DNA of 64,000 bases from Gammaproteobacteria bacterium (GTDB lineage Bacteria; Pseudomonadota; Gammaproteobacteria; Pseudomonadales; Halieaceae), in assembly GCA_024742415.1 (NCBI GenBank), contig JANSYN010000009.1:62001-126000 (forward strand). Reading direction: 5' to 3'. Each line of letters begins with the position of its first letter. Positions within the stretch are counted from its first letter, which is position 1. A program made the position numbers and the translations under genes. This document shows positions 34,197-43,099 of this stretch, piece by piece. The notes under the pieces are model-generated. The model had not been told where the DNA came from and made no database searches. It worked only from the letters and a program-made list of their open reading frames with translations.

Positions 34197-35144
34197 CTAT
34201 GCAGCGAGCACAAGATACACTACGCCCGCGCGCTCGATCACACTTGCCGCAACCGCAATCGACCCGCACTTGCCCTCCAGGTTTGCACCGCTGGCAAGAT
34301 CGAAGCGATAACCATGCCATGGACAGGTCACTGCGCCCTGTGCGTCGATGCATGCGTCCTCCAGCGGGCCCAGTTGATGGGGGCAAAGCGCACTATGCAC
34401 CCACCATTGCCCGCGGTGGTGACGCACACACACCCGCCCCACAGGCGTCTCCACGGTGATGCCGCCAGCGCCGGTCACAGCCTGTGCGGCGAGGTCCTGC
34501 GCCTGGCCCAGCGCAATTTCCGTCCCGGCTGATGCACACTGGCCAGTACTGGCAGGCACACGTGTCGCGGCCTGTGCTGCGTACTGAGCGCGCTCATCCA
34601 GTGCGCGCTGTCGCCCCAGCATGAGCAGCAGGTCTTCATCGTAGAGCAATGCATACTGCTCGCGCAGCACCTGGTAGTACAGGGGAACCTGCTCGGCATC
34701 TACAGGCTGCGCACTGTAAAACCGCACCTCGATTTCAATGTCTTTAGCGGTCAGCGCTGTTGCCTGCGTGTGTATTTCTATCCCCGCGGCGGGGCCTGCA
34801 AGAATCGCGGTCGCCCAGTAGTGCGCCTGGTGATCTACCAGCAACTCCAGAATTTGCGCTTCCCCGGCCTGTGGTGGTGCATTTGCTGCCGGTGAGTCCT
34901 GCGGTTGCGGCGGCGCGGCGACAGCGCGCCAACCCCAACGGCCGCTGACAAGGCATTCGATCTGTCCAAAAGAAGACGCGTGCACGTGCGGCAGATGCTC
35001 CCAGTCGAGCGCGTTCTCCATCATGCGTTGCATACTCACGGGCAGCCGGCGCCTGTAGTCACCCAGGAACTGGAGTGACGCTACCCGCGCGTAGTCGATG
35101 TCAGTCGCGCGGGCAGACCAGTCGATATTGTGCGGCGTAGCCAT
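34197..35144 (-). CDS. Rieske oxygenase-like protein with permuted domain order
   Basis: Protein of 315 residues. The Rieske [2Fe-2S] motif lies at the C-terminal end: CPHQLGPLEDA (Cys about 254, His 256) and CPWHGYRFDLASG (Cys 274, His 277). Unlike normal Rieske oxygenases, the catalytic-type segment precedes it: NALDWEHLPHVHASSF (Asn 44, Asp 47, His 50, His 55), the N-x2-D-x2-H-x4-H mononuclear iron pattern, and DEDLLLMLGRQRALDE (Asp near 171), which fits the third ligand and the adjacent helix. The two domains thus seem swapped relative to the family norm. The ATG at 35144 has GAAGG upstream. It is 77 bp downstream of the nitroreductase gene. Reductase partner not seen; substrate unknown. 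Confidence 0.82.
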   Translation of the reverse strand: MATPHNIDWSARATDIDYARVASLQFLGDYRRRLPVSMQRMMENALDWEHLPHVHASSFGQIECLVSGRWGWRAVAAPPQPQDSPAANAPPQAGEAQILELLVDHQAHYWATAILAGPAAGIEIHTQATALTAKDIEIEVRFYSAQPVDAEQVPLYYQVLREQYALLYDEDLLLMLGRQRALDERAQYAAQAATRVPASTGQCASAGTEIALGQAQDLAAQAVTGAGGITVETPVGRVCVRHHRGQWWVHSALCPHQLGPLEDACIDAQGAVTCPWHGYRFDLASGANLEGKCGSIAVAASVIERAGVVYLVLAA

Positions 35145-35221
35145 CAGGTACGCCTTCTGGCGCAGCACGAGAACTGGCCATGCACCCGTGGTAATGGCAG
35201 CTGGGACATCGGCCCACGCAC

Positions 35222-35791
35222 CTAGAGCAGAAATCCGCTCTGCGGCATACGCGCGCGTGGCGCTGCATCACGCTGCGCGTAGGTGTCGGGGACATCCGCG
35301 GGATCACCAGCATAGCCAATGGCCAGCGCCGTTAGCGGCTTCACGCCATTGGGCAGCGCGAAGGTCTGTGTGATCTTCTGTGCATCGATACCGATCATCT
35401 GGTGCACGCACAGGCCCCGTGCGGTTGCCTCTACGGTCAACAGCGCCGAAGCGGCGCCAAGATCATGTTCAGCTGCCGCATTGGGTTTGCCGTTGCGCGC
35501 AAACTGCGTACTGACCAGGCCCAATACCAGCACCGGCGCATTCAGTGCCCAGGGCTGGTTCCCTTCCACCAGGCACTGGTGGATCAGGGCGTGTCTGTCG
35601 CCATCGCCACGCACGCCCACAAGATAGCGCCAGGGTTGCTCGTTGTAGGATGACATCGCCCAGCGCGCTGCCTCAAACAGCGCGTGCACATCCTCGGCAC
35701 TGACGTTTCGCCGGGGGTCGAAGGCATAGGGGCTGTGTCGCTCCGCCAGAAGCGCGTGGATTGGGTGATCAGTTGCGGCGGTTCTACTCAT
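35222..35791 (-). CDS. Nitroreductase family FMN enzyme
   Basis: FMN-dependent NAD(P)H oxidoreductase of 189 residues. FMN-binding features are RHSPYAFDPRRNVSAEDV, ARWAMSSYNEQPWRYLVG and the C-terminal GYAGDP; ATARGLCVHQMIG is the central family helix. Family members reduce nitro groups, quinones or flavins. GAGG lies upstream of the ATG. It is the middle gene of a minus-strand run: Kef antiporter (61-bp gap), this gene, Rieske protein (77-bp gap). It could supply electrons to the Rieske enzyme or detoxify electrophiles with the antiporter; both are inference. Confidence 0.88.
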   Translation of the reverse strand: MSRTAATDHPIHALLAERHSPYAFDPRRNVSAEDVHALFEAARWAMSSYNEQPWRYLVGVRGDGDRHALIHQCLVEGNQPWALNAPVLVLGLVSTQFARNGKPNAAAEHDLGAASALLTVEATARGLCVHQMIGIDAQKITQTFALPNGVKPLTALAIGYAGDPADVPDTYAQRDAAPRARMPQSGFLL

Positions 35792-35851
35792 GGTGACAAC
35801 CTCAGGGTCAATGACTGGTCAGGAAAGCTGCGTATCAGCATAGCAAACCCA

Positions 35852-37621
35852 CTAACCTTGCGTGAGTTCGGCGGCATCGCGTGCGAACATTTCTTCAAGT
35901 TCACGCGCCGACTGCCTGGCCAGGTCGCGCATTCTTTCTTCATCGTCATGCAGGGACTGGTGCTCTTCAAGCCGCCTCTGGTCGTGTTCGATGAAACGTG
36001 CGGCCGCATTGTTTACCTCACTGCGCGACATACCAAGGCCAACCAGCACCTCGCGACCAAGATCCACCGCCGACAGCAAGGTCTCGCGACGAATAACGTG
36101 AACACCCAAATCCATTAGCTGGTAGGAATGCTTGCGATTGCGCGCGCGGGCATAAATGGGCAGCGTGGGAAAATGCTCGCGAATGATCTGCGCTGTCGCC
36201 AGCGACTGTTCCGGGTCATCGATGGCCAGCACCAACAGGCGGGCATGTGCGGCACCGGCGGCTTCCAGCAGGTCAATACGCGAGCCATCGCCGTAATAGA
36301 TTTCATTGCCGTACTGGCGCACAAAATCCACCTGCTGATGGCTGGCATCCAGGGCCGTAAAGCGCACCTGCAGGGCGCTTAGCAGTCTGGCAACCACTTG
36401 CCCGAAACGTCCAAACCCTACGATTATCACCGGGGCGTGCTCGTCGTCGATGCGGTCGAACTCGGGGGCCGGTTCAGCATCGCGTGATGCCAATCGGTCA
36501 TACAGCAGGAACAGCACCGGCGTGACCACCATGGATAACGACACGGCAAGTAACTGCAACTCAAACTGTTCGGCACTGATCGCCCCGGCTGCCAGCGCCA
36601 CGCCGAACAGCACGAAGGCAAACTCGCCGCCCTGGGACAGGGCGATACCCAGCTTGGTGGCAGCGTGGTTGTCCAGGCCGCTGCAACGCCCCAGGCCAAA
36701 CAACACCAGGAACTTGATGACGATAATACCGGCAATGAGCAACATGACCATGCCTGCTGCCGACGCCAGCAACCCCAGGTTCAGGGACATGCCTACCGCC
36801 ATGAAGAAAAGGCCGAGCAACAGGCCCTTGAAAGGCTCGATATCTGCCTCCAGTTGATGTCGGAACTCGGAGTCCGCCAGCAGCACGCCGGCCATAAACG
36901 CACCCAGCGCCAGTGACAGACCTGCCGCATCCAGCAAGTACGCCGTGCCAAAGGCCACCAGCAGTGCGGTGGCGGTGAGTATCTCACGCACCTCACTGCG
37001 CGCAGCAACGCGTAACATCATGCGCAGTACATAGCGCCCGCCCAGTACCAACGCCAACAGGGCGGCAACGCTGATCAAACCCTGGGTCATGGATATGCCG
37101 TCGCCGCCATCGCTGCTGCCGAGCAGGGGCAACAGCGCCAGCAACGGCACGACCGCAAGATCCTGGGCAAGCAGGATGCCAAAGGATGCCCGCCCCCAGC
37201 GCGCGGTCATTTCGCCGCGTTCGGCAATCAGCTGCAGGGCAAACGCCGTGGAAGACAGCGCCAGGACCAGGCCGATCACAATAGCTGTGGTCAGCGAATC
37301 ACCCAGCAGCAGCGCAAAAGCACACAGCAATGCGGCCGACAGGAGAATCTGTGCCATACCGACCCCAAAAATTGCCTTGCGCATTGCCCACAGGCGCGCG
37401 GGACGCAGCTCCAGCCCAATCACAAACAGCAGCAGCACAACACCAAACTCGGCCACGTGCAGCACTTCGTCCACATGCGCGATTACCCTGAATCCCCAGG
37501 GGCCCATCAGCACACCCACGGCAAGGTAGCCCAACACGGCGCCCAATCCGGCGCGCGCTGACAGGGGCACGACAATGACCGCCGCCAACAACAAGATCAG
37601 AAGTTGTCCGAAGCCTGGCAT
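35852..37621 (-). CDS. CPA2-family monovalent cation:proton antiporter (Kef type) with RCK domain
   Basis: Membrane protein of 589 residues. The first 380 residues contain about 12-13 hydrophobic helices with the CPA2 signatures GPWGFRVIAHVDEVLHVAEFG, LFVIGLELRP, ALSSTAFALQ and LAQDLAVVPLLALL. The C-terminal cytoplasmic part has a nucleotide-binding RCK domain, VIIVGFGRFGQVVARLL, followed by YYGDGSRIDLLEAAGA and a charged helical tail (EEHQSLHDDEERMRD). Kef proteins are potassium efflux systems gated by glutathione adducts; glutathione dependence here is inferred. The start at 37621 has AGAGG upstream; the longer frame starts 13 codons earlier. It leads the run to the nitroreductase and Rieske genes. 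Confidence 0.9.
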   Translation of the reverse strand: MPGFGQLLILLLAAVIVVPLSARAGLGAVLGYLAVGVLMGPWGFRVIAHVDEVLHVAEFGVVLLLFVIGLELRPARLWAMRKAIFGVGMAQILLSAALLCAFALLLGDSLTTAIVIGLVLALSSTAFALQLIAERGEMTARWGRASFGILLAQDLAVVPLLALLPLLGSSDGGDGISMTQGLISVAALLALVLGGRYVLRMMLRVAARSEVREILTATALLVAFGTAYLLDAAGLSLALGAFMAGVLLADSEFRHQLEADIEPFKGLLLGLFFMAVGMSLNLGLLASAAGMVMLLIAGIIVIKFLVLFGLGRCSGLDNHAATKLGIALSQGGEFAFVLFGVALAAGAISAEQFELQLLAVSLSMVVTPVLFLLYDRLASRDAEPAPEFDRIDDEHAPVIIVGFGRFGQVVARLLSALQVRFTALDASHQQVDFVRQYGNEIYYGDGSRIDLLEAAGAAHARLLVLAIDDPEQSLATAQIIREHFPTLPIYARARNRKHSYQLMDLGVHVIRRETLLSAVDLGREVLVGLGMSRSEVNNAAARFIEHDQRRLEEHQSLHDDEERMRDLARQSARELEEMFARDAAELTQG

Positions 37622-37850
37622 GTTGCAATCCTCTGCTGGGTTAACTTCACCAAGGCGCACCGCGCAAGGCTGGCCGGTAGCAACCCGCGGTGAGCGCGAT
37701 GGGAACGCGACGGCCGCCGCCCGGGCGCGTCGGCTACCGCTACCTTAAACACCCTGTCGCAACTGTACCAGCCCAAGCCATGGTCAGTCTCAGCCACTGC
37801 GCAGCGCAGCAGGTCGTTTTCACCATTGCCCCGGCGGCCGAGAAGGCAAC

Positions 37851-37878
37851 TTGCCTTACGCCGTGCGTCAACTAGACT
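37851..37878 (+). promoter_or_regulatory. Possible sigma-70 promoter of the PEP-CTERM gene
   Basis: TTGCCT (37851-37856) and TAGACT (37873-37878) separated by 16 bp, about 29 bp before the start codon at 37907, with AAGGAAG serving as ribosome site. Inferred by eye. Confidence 0.3.
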
Positions 37879-37906
37879 TTGTAGACCCAATAAGAAAGGA
37901 AGCACC

Positions 37907-38533
37907 ATGAAAACCATTACCCAGTACTGCTGGCTTATGCTGCTCACTGCGACGCTGGCCGGTACCGCCAATGCAGGTATCATCCATGACGAGGGCGCCT
38001 CGGGCGACCTGTCCGACAACAACCTTGCGCCCACTGCGCTGGCCATTGCACCGGGCTCGAACATCGTCACCGGCAGCACAACGGCCTCTCCGCTGGACCG
38101 TGACATTTTCAGCATCACGATTGCCGCCGGCCAGGAACTCGTCGCAATTTTGCTCGACACCTATAACGCCAGTGACGACCAGTCGTTTTTTGCCGTCGCA
38201 GCCGGTAACACCGTCTCGTCGCTGGTCTCTCTGCCGGCGCTACTGGGCAACGCGCTGATTGGCGCAACGGCGGGTGCCATGGAGGGTGACGACGTACTCG
38301 ATGACCTGGGTGCGCTGACCTTTGCCGGCAGTACGGGTTTCAGTGGCGCGCTTGGGCCTGGCACCTATACGTTCTGGCTACAGGAAACGACCGTCGGCAT
38401 TCCCGGTTACGCGCTGGACTTTCAGGTCCGTGGCGGCGGTGAAATTCCCCTTCCTGCCACTGTGTGGTTGTTGCTCCCCGCGCTCCTGATGCTCCGCCGT
38501 GCGCGCCCGACAGCCTTGACGTCCTCACGGTGA
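37907..38533 (+). CDS. PEP-CTERM/VPLPA-type sorted exported protein
   Basis: Exported protein of 208 residues. The N-terminus is a signal peptide (about 1-24, cleavage near TANAG). The mature part is a beta-rich, Asp/Ser/Thr-rich extracellular domain with DRDIFSITIAAGQEL and LGPGTYTFWLQET, resembling the pre-peptidase C-terminal (PPC) fold. The C-terminus has EIPLPATVWLLLPAL followed by LMLRRARP: a motif, a hydrophobic helix and a basic end typical of exosortase substrates. No exosortase or exopolysaccharide cluster is in the window. AAGGAAG precedes the ATG at 37907. Surface or polysaccharide-associated function inferred. Confidence 0.82.
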   Translation: MKTITQYCWLMLLTATLAGTANAGIIHDEGASGDLSDNNLAPTALAIAPGSNIVTGSTTASPLDRDIFSITIAAGQELVAILLDTYNASDDQSFFAVAAGNTVSSLVSLPALLGNALIGATAGAMEGDDVLDDLGALTFAGSTGFSGALGPGTYTFWLQETTVGIPGYALDFQVRGGGEIPLPATVWLLLPALLMLRRARPTALTSSR

Positions 38534-38842
38534 CCAGTCCCGCTTAACGCCGTCGCCTGTGCGCAGGGCCAGCGTCTGATTCGCGGTAAAACAACGACAG
38601 AGCCTGGACAACGCCTGCCCTGCCCGGGCAGCGCACGCGGCCATTAACCACAAAAAAAGTACGCCCACCGGGCATGGCATGTTCTATACTGGAGCCGTCC
38701 TGCAAGGCACCTGATGGTGGGCAGGACGACAACATGCCAGGGAAGAGGCATTGCGCCGGCTCCGCAACAGCCGCGATTCACTTGCAGCGCCCCGCCCTGG
38801 CAGACTGGCCCTGTCCTATCAACGAACACTGGAGTGCTCAAG
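38534..38842. other. Leader region of mscL
   Basis: About 309 bp between the PEP-CTERM gene and mscL. The first half shows nothing recognisable. The second half has a -10-like TATACT (38685-38690) and the stem-loop annotated at 38696-38728. No ORF of note. Confidence 0.5.
38696..38728 (+). promoter_or_regulatory. Stem-loop at the predicted 5' end of the mscL transcript
   Basis: cgtcctgc (38696-38703) pairs perfectly with gcaggacg (38721-38728). An inner stem cacc/ggtg (38708-38711 with 38716-38719) closes a tgat loop, separated from the outer stem by a small asymmetric bulge. The TATACT at 38685-38690 would place transcription initiation at about 38697, so the mRNA could begin with this hairpin, 115 bp before the start codon. 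A matching -35 element is not obvious. Confidence 0.5.
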
Positions 38843-39292
38843 ATGCTTGAAGAATTCAAAAAATTTGCTATGCGCGGCAATGTCGTCGACATGGCGGTCG
38901 GTATCATTATTGGCGGCGCCTTTGGCACTATCGTCAAGAGCCTGGTCGCTGACGTCATTATGCCCCCTATTGGTTTGCTGCTCGGCGGTGTGGACTTCTC
39001 TGACCTGTTCATCACTCTAAAGGAAGGCGCTACTGCAGGCCCCTACGCCACCCTTGCCGCGGCTCAGGAAGCCGGCGCTGTGACCATCAGCTACGGCCTG
39101 TTCATGAATTCAGTGATCAGCTTCCTGATCGTCGCCTTCGCGGTCTTCTTGCTGATCAGGGGCATCAACAAGTTACAGGCCGAAGAAGAACCCGCAGAGC
39201 CTGACACCAAGGAGTGTCCGTTTTGCCTCAGCAGCATTGCCATAAAAGCAACGCGCTGCCCCAACTGCACCTCGGAACTGGGCAGCAGCTAA
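38843..39292 (+). CDS. mscL: Large-conductance mechanosensitive channel MscL with C-terminal zinc ribbon
   Basis: Emergency osmotic release channel, 149 residues. The N-terminus [20 protein letters not shown] and TM1 ([22 protein letters not shown] in part) are diagnostic; TM2 is around 86-107. The C-terminal cytoplasmic part is unusual: instead of the ordinary amphipathic bundle end, it has CPFC and CPNC (Cys 125/128 and 139/142), a rubredoxin-like zinc ribbon. GGAG is nine bases upstream of the ATG. A number of bacterial MscL proteins carry such a ribbon, so this is a variant rather than an error. The open frame upstream of 38843 has no homology. Confidence 0.95.
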   Translation: MLEEFKKFAMRGNVVDMAVGIIIGGAFGTIVKSLVADVIMPPIGLLLGGVDFSDLFITLKEGATAGPYATLAAAQEAGAVTISYGLFMNSVISFLIVAFAVFLLIRGINKLQAEEEPAEPDTKECPFCLSSIAIKATRCPNCTSELGSS

Positions 39293-39358
39293 CTACCGCT
39301 GAATAAAGCAACCATGGTCCGCACGGCGGCAGTTGGCAGCGCGCCAATTGCCCGCCGT

Positions 39359-40354
39359 TCAGTGCAAGGCTGTTTCGGCCAGCAGTCCCAGCAGGAACAG
39401 CACGGTGAACCAGCGGGTATGCGCAAATGCATGGGCTGAAAACCACAAAGGCCACGCCGCTTCTGGGTACTCTTTGGGACGCGCTGCGGGCTTGGGCGCC
39501 GCAAAGACCCGAATAAAGCGCGGCAACAAGACCACACCGGGCAGCACCAGCAGCAGCGGCCAGGCGTAACTACCGGACAGCACCAGCGCAATGCACACCG
39601 CATACTGTGTCAGCACCATTGCCACCACACAGGTGCGCGCACGCCGCTCGCCAAGCAGTACGGGCAAGGTCCTGACGCCCTTGCGCCTGTCATCGTCCAG
39701 TTTGTCCGTGTGCTTGCCAAAAAGCACTGTGGTCGGGCCAAGCGCAAATACCACGCTCAGCCAGGTCACCTCCTGGCTCCAATGCCCGGTGAGCACATAA
39801 TAGGTGCCGCCCACCATGAGCGGGCCCCACACGAGCAATACGGCTGGCTCTCCCAGCCCGTAATACTTCAGTGGCCAGGTGTAAAAAAGAACGAAAAACG
39901 CGCCGGCAAGCATCAGGTCAAAGGTGAGTCCGGCGCGCTGCACCACCAGCCAGCCCCCGAGCACCAGTGCGATAGCCGCCGTCACGCCCAGGTAACGCCA
40001 GAACTGACGTTGATCCATCAGCCCGTCTTCAAGCACATGCACGCCATACTGGTTGCGGTAGTAGTTGTTCTTGTCGATACCGCGCCGGGAATCGGTATAG
40101 TCGTTGAGCAGGTTGTTGGTCGCATGGGCAAACACCAGGCCGAGCACCGTGGCAAGCCATAGATCCCAGTGAAAGGCGGCCGCACGCCAGGCCATCAAAC
40201 CACCCAGCGCCGCAGCGGTAAAGGTCATAAACAACACCGAAGCACGGCAGGCGATCAGCCACTTTGCCACTGGGTCCAGTACCTGCCATTCGCTGCGCGA
40301 TAGCTTTGGCATCTGCGCCAGCGCCCGCCCCCACATTCTGACATCGATCATCAT
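39359..40354 (-). CDS. UbiA-type prenyltransferase
   Basis: Integral membrane prenyltransferase of 331 residues with about eight or nine hydrophobic helices. The first Asp-rich motif is [12 protein letters not shown] and the second is [10 protein letters not shown], the Mg-prenyl-diphosphate binding sites of the UbiA superfamily. It differs from canonical UbiA and is closer to MenA/1,4-dihydroxy-2-naphthoate-type enzymes in the spacing of its second motif. The aromatic acceptor is unknown. It is divergent from pldA. The first Met of the MM pair at 40354 is used. Confidence 0.88.
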   Translation of the reverse strand: MMIDVRMWGRALAQMPKLSRSEWQVLDPVAKWLIACRASVLFMTFTAAALGGLMAWRAAAFHWDLWLATVLGLVFAHATNNLLNDYTDSRRGIDKNNYYRNQYGVHVLEDGLMDQRQFWRYLGVTAAIALVLGGWLVVQRAGLTFDLMLAGAFFVLFYTWPLKYYGLGEPAVLLVWGPLMVGGTYYVLTGHWSQEVTWLSVVFALGPTTVLFGKHTDKLDDDRRKGVRTLPVLLGERRARTCVVAMVLTQYAVCIALVLSGSYAWPLLLVLPGVVLLPRFIRVFAAPKPAARPKEYPEAAWPLWFSAHAFAHTRWFTVLFLLGLLAETALH

Positions 40355-40589
40355 TACCGCTTTCCGTTACCCCCTCGCGCGCGGGCATCCGATGCGCCAA
40401 CGCGTGCGCACAAGATTAACCCAGCCAGCTGCCGGCTGCGAACCCGCGCAGCCTTGCAATGCGCTGCGCAACCGCAATAATGATGCACCTCGGCCTCGCC
40501 GCGGGTCAGATGCCACTGCGCTGCTGTCGAGACACCACACCTTTGCCATCGCGGCAAACGACTCTCGCTACATCAACAGGACACTGACA

Positions 40590-41669
40590 ATGATGCAAGG
40601 CAAGCTCCGACCACTGCCCCTGGCGGCACTGCTGCTGTGCACTGCAGCACACGCCGAGACAGCCAGCCTGGCCGCGTGCGCACAAATTGACAACAACAGC
40701 CTGCGCCTTGCCTGCTATGACAATCTGGCAACTGGCGCCTCTGCCCACGCTACCGCCGGCGAGGTTTCTGTCGAAGCGGCCGACACCGGCTCCGCCCACG
40801 CGCCCACCGCCCCGGCGCCCTACCTGACCGAGCGGGCGGTTGCTCCTGTTGCCGCCGCCCCGGAATCCAGCCCGCAGGAGGGCCTGGTGCAAGCACGCAT
40901 GGAAGCGGACGAAGCCAACGCCGAGAATCAATGGATCATCACACCGCACAAGCGCAACTACCTGCTGCCCATTACCTACAATGCGAAAATCAACGAAGAA
41001 ACCTGGACCGATATATTCCCCGATGCCGAAATGGATGATATCGAAGCAAAGTTCCAGATCAGCATAAAGGCCATCATCTGGGAGGATATTCTTGGCCCGG
41101 GCACCAACCTGTGGGGCGCCTATACCCAGGAGAACTGGTGGCAGGTGTATAACAGCGATGAGTCTGCACCCTTTCGGGAGACCAACTACCAGCCGGAGCT
41201 CACGCTCACCAGTGAAAATGACTGGGTCATTCTGGGGCTCAGGAACACCTTGCTGGGCCTTACCCTTAACCACCAGTCCAATGGTCGCTCGGAGCTGCTC
41301 TCACGCAGCTGGAACAGGATTATTGCCTCGGCCGTCTTTGAGCGGGACAACTTTTCCATGATTGGGCGGGGTTGGTACCGCATCCCGGAGAGCGACGAAG
41401 ACGACGACAACCCCAACATGGACAAATACCTGGGGCACGGAGACCTGCAAACCATTTGGAAATTTGAAGAGAACGAGTTGTCCTTCCTGTTCCGCAATAA
41501 CCTCAAACGCGACAACAAGGGCGCCGTACAGGTGGACTGGACCTTCCCCATCAACGAGCGTTTTCACGGTTACGTGCAGTACTTTTACGGCTACGGTGAA
41601 AGTCTGATTGACTATGACGTTATTACCAATCGCATTGGCATTGGTGTCGCCCTGACCGACTTGCTATAA
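40590..41669 (+). CDS. pldA: Outer-membrane phospholipase A
   Basis: Outer-membrane enzyme of 359 residues that hydrolyses misplaced phospholipids in the outer leaflet. The signal peptide is about 1-22. An Ala/Pro-rich segment precedes the catalytic barrel. The active site is [18 protein letters not shown], giving His about 228, Ser about 230 and Asn about 242 with the same spacing as the E. coli His142-Ser144-Asn156 triad. The barrel ends [11 protein letters not shown]. The ATG at 40590 has AGGA upstream. The N-terminal extension before the barrel is longer than in E. coli PldA. Confidence 0.94.
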   Translation: MMQGKLRPLPLAALLLCTAAHAETASLAACAQIDNNSLRLACYDNLATGASAHATAGEVSVEAADTGSAHAPTAPAPYLTERAVAPVAAAPESSPQEGLVQARMEADEANAENQWIITPHKRNYLLPITYNAKINEETWTDIFPDAEMDDIEAKFQISIKAIIWEDILGPGTNLWGAYTQENWWQVYNSDESAPFRETNYQPELTLTSENDWVILGLRNTLLGLTLNHQSNGRSELLSRSWNRIIASAVFERDNFSMIGRGWYRIPESDEDDDNPNMDKYLGHGDLQTIWKFEENELSFLFRNNLKRDNKGAVQVDWTFPINERFHGYVQYFYGYGESLIDYDVITNRIGIGVALTDLL

Positions 41670-41880
41670 CGCGCGACAAGTCCAACCACCGCACTGCGGT
41701 GAACCCCGCAAACCCACCCATTCGCCGACGTGCCGCCGCGGGCGTCGCGGTGCGCATTGCGTCATCGCTGCAACGGCCCAGCGCGGGCTCCGCGACCGCT
41801 GTGTGGATTGCCCGCACCCGCTATCAATCTGATTGGCCGCTGGCTGCGTAACTGTTTCGAACCCTTCGGACTTTCCGCAC

Positions 41881-42348
41881 ATGCAATTATTGAAAAGCGA
41901 CGTTGTTAAACACGCACTGGCTTCAGACCTCGCCGTTTCCTTCCTGAAGAAAACCATCCCACCCCTGGACAAGCGCCTGCTGAAACTCACGCGAGGCTGG
42001 GTGGCTACCGGATTCCAGTCCGTGGTGCTGTTGCGCACCCGGGGTGCAAAATCCGGCCAGCTGCGCGAAATCGTAACGCTCTGTATGCCGGTTGGCCCGG
42101 ACTTGATCCTGGTCGGCTCCAACTGGGGCCAGGACAGGGACCCGGCGTGGGTGCACAACCTGCGCGCCCATCGCGAGGCGCAGGTCACGTTCAGGGGTTA
42201 CCAGGGCCCCATGATTGCGCGGGAGATCAAGGGGCGGCAACGCGCCGAAATGTGGCAGCGACTCGTGCGCTACAACCCACAATACGCGCGCTACCAGGAA
42301 GGTACCGACCGCCTGCTACCGGTCATGCTGTTACAGCGGCAGGACTGA
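41881..42348 (+). CDS. Deazaflavin (F420)-dependent nitroreductase-like protein
   Basis: Protein of 155 residues in the DDN/FDOR split-barrel family (DUF385). Family features: LLRTRGAKSGQLREIVTLCM, LVGSNWGQDRDPAWVHNLRAH and VTFRGY. Actinobacterial relatives use F420H2 to reduce quinones or nitroimidazoles. In proteobacteria the cofactor is uncertain, and none of the F420 biosynthesis genes is in this window. The start at 41881 is chosen from homology to the MxLLKSDVVKH-like N-terminus; an upstream ATG at 41833 is possible. No clear ribosome site. Confidence 0.85.
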   Translation: MQLLKSDVVKHALASDLAVSFLKKTIPPLDKRLLKLTRGWVATGFQSVVLLRTRGAKSGQLREIVTLCMPVGPDLILVGSNWGQDRDPAWVHNLRAHREAQVTFRGYQGPMIAREIKGRQRAEMWQRLVRYNPQYARYQEGTDRLLPVMLLQRQD

Positions 42349-42385
42349 TACCGGCGCGGCCCGGCACCCCTCAAGGGAGGTTTAT

Positions 42386-42706
42386 ATGGCACTGACACTC
42401 ACGCAGTTCTCGCAACTACCGGTGCCCGCCGTTGTTGTTGTGCATTCCCTGGAGCAGGCGCTGTATCAGGTCACGCTGTTGGTCGATGGGCAGGAGCACC
42501 TGCTCACCGAGGATTCCGGCCGACCCTTTCGCAAACGCAGTTTGCAGGCCGTGCGGGACGTATTGCGCGTTCTTCCTGTGGCGTCGGTTACGCTGCGCCA
42601 CCAGTCGGCCTACGACGAGATGATCGGGCAGCCGCCCAGGGAGGGCGACAACACGCTGGAGGTGGCCCTGTCCCTCGAGGACTATCCACAGCCGGTTATT
42701 CACTGA
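42386..42706 (+). CDS. DUF6482 family small protein
   Basis: Protein of 106 residues with the beta-rich DUF6482 pattern: VVVVHSLEQALYQVTLLVDGQEHLL in parts, a FRKRSLQAVRDVL helix and VTLRHQSAYDEMIGQ. Function is unknown; relatives are widespread in gammaproteobacteria. An excellent ribosome site, AAGGGAGG, is eight bases upstream of the ATG. It follows the DDN-like gene after 37 bp and may be cotranscribed. Confidence 0.85.
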   Translation: MALTLTQFSQLPVPAVVVVHSLEQALYQVTLLVDGQEHLLTEDSGRPFRKRSLQAVRDVLRVLPVASVTLRHQSAYDEMIGQPPREGDNTLEVALSLEDYPQPVIH

Positions 42707-42763
42707 CGCTGCGCCACCCTTACCCAGCGCGAGCACCTGGCTGCACCCCCCTTCAACCCGACG

Positions 42764-43099
42764 CTAGCTTGAGGGCGCCCGCCGCTGTCGCGACAACCAA
42801 TGGAACTGCCGTCGCAGCTTCTCGTCGGCCGCCAGCGCCTGTGGCGTCGCCAGGGTACGCGCCAGTTCCATTTCATCGTAGCTGCGGTGAATGGCGTCGT
42901 GGCAATCCCGACAGATATAGATACCGCGAGCAAGCACATCGCGTGCGTAGTTGCGCTGGAAATACCGTCGACGGTGCACCTTGCGCGGCATCAAATGGTG
43001 GAATGTCAGCGTCATTTCACGACGGCAAAACGGACAGGCTCCTACCTGTTTTCTGCGCGAGGCGCGCACCACAATGGCAACAGGATGGTCATTTTCCAC
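42764..43099 (-). CDS. HNH endonuclease-like protein
   Basis: Protein of 111 residues with the HNH motif of the YisB-like group: CPFC near residues 22-25, LTFHHLMPRKVHRRRYF, and ICRDCHDAIH, giving the paired cysteine zinc site and the His-His-Asn/His metal-binding centre. Cellular role unknown. The start is a GTG at 43099. It is the last gene of a minus-strand run with the unknown protein and the saccharopine-dehydrogenase-like gene upstream. Confidence 0.85.
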   Translation of the reverse strand: MENDHPVAIVVRASRRKQVGACPFCRREMTLTFHHLMPRKVHRRRYFQRNYARDVLARGIYICRDCHDAIHRSYDEMELARTLATPQALAADEKLRRQFHWLSRQRRAPSS

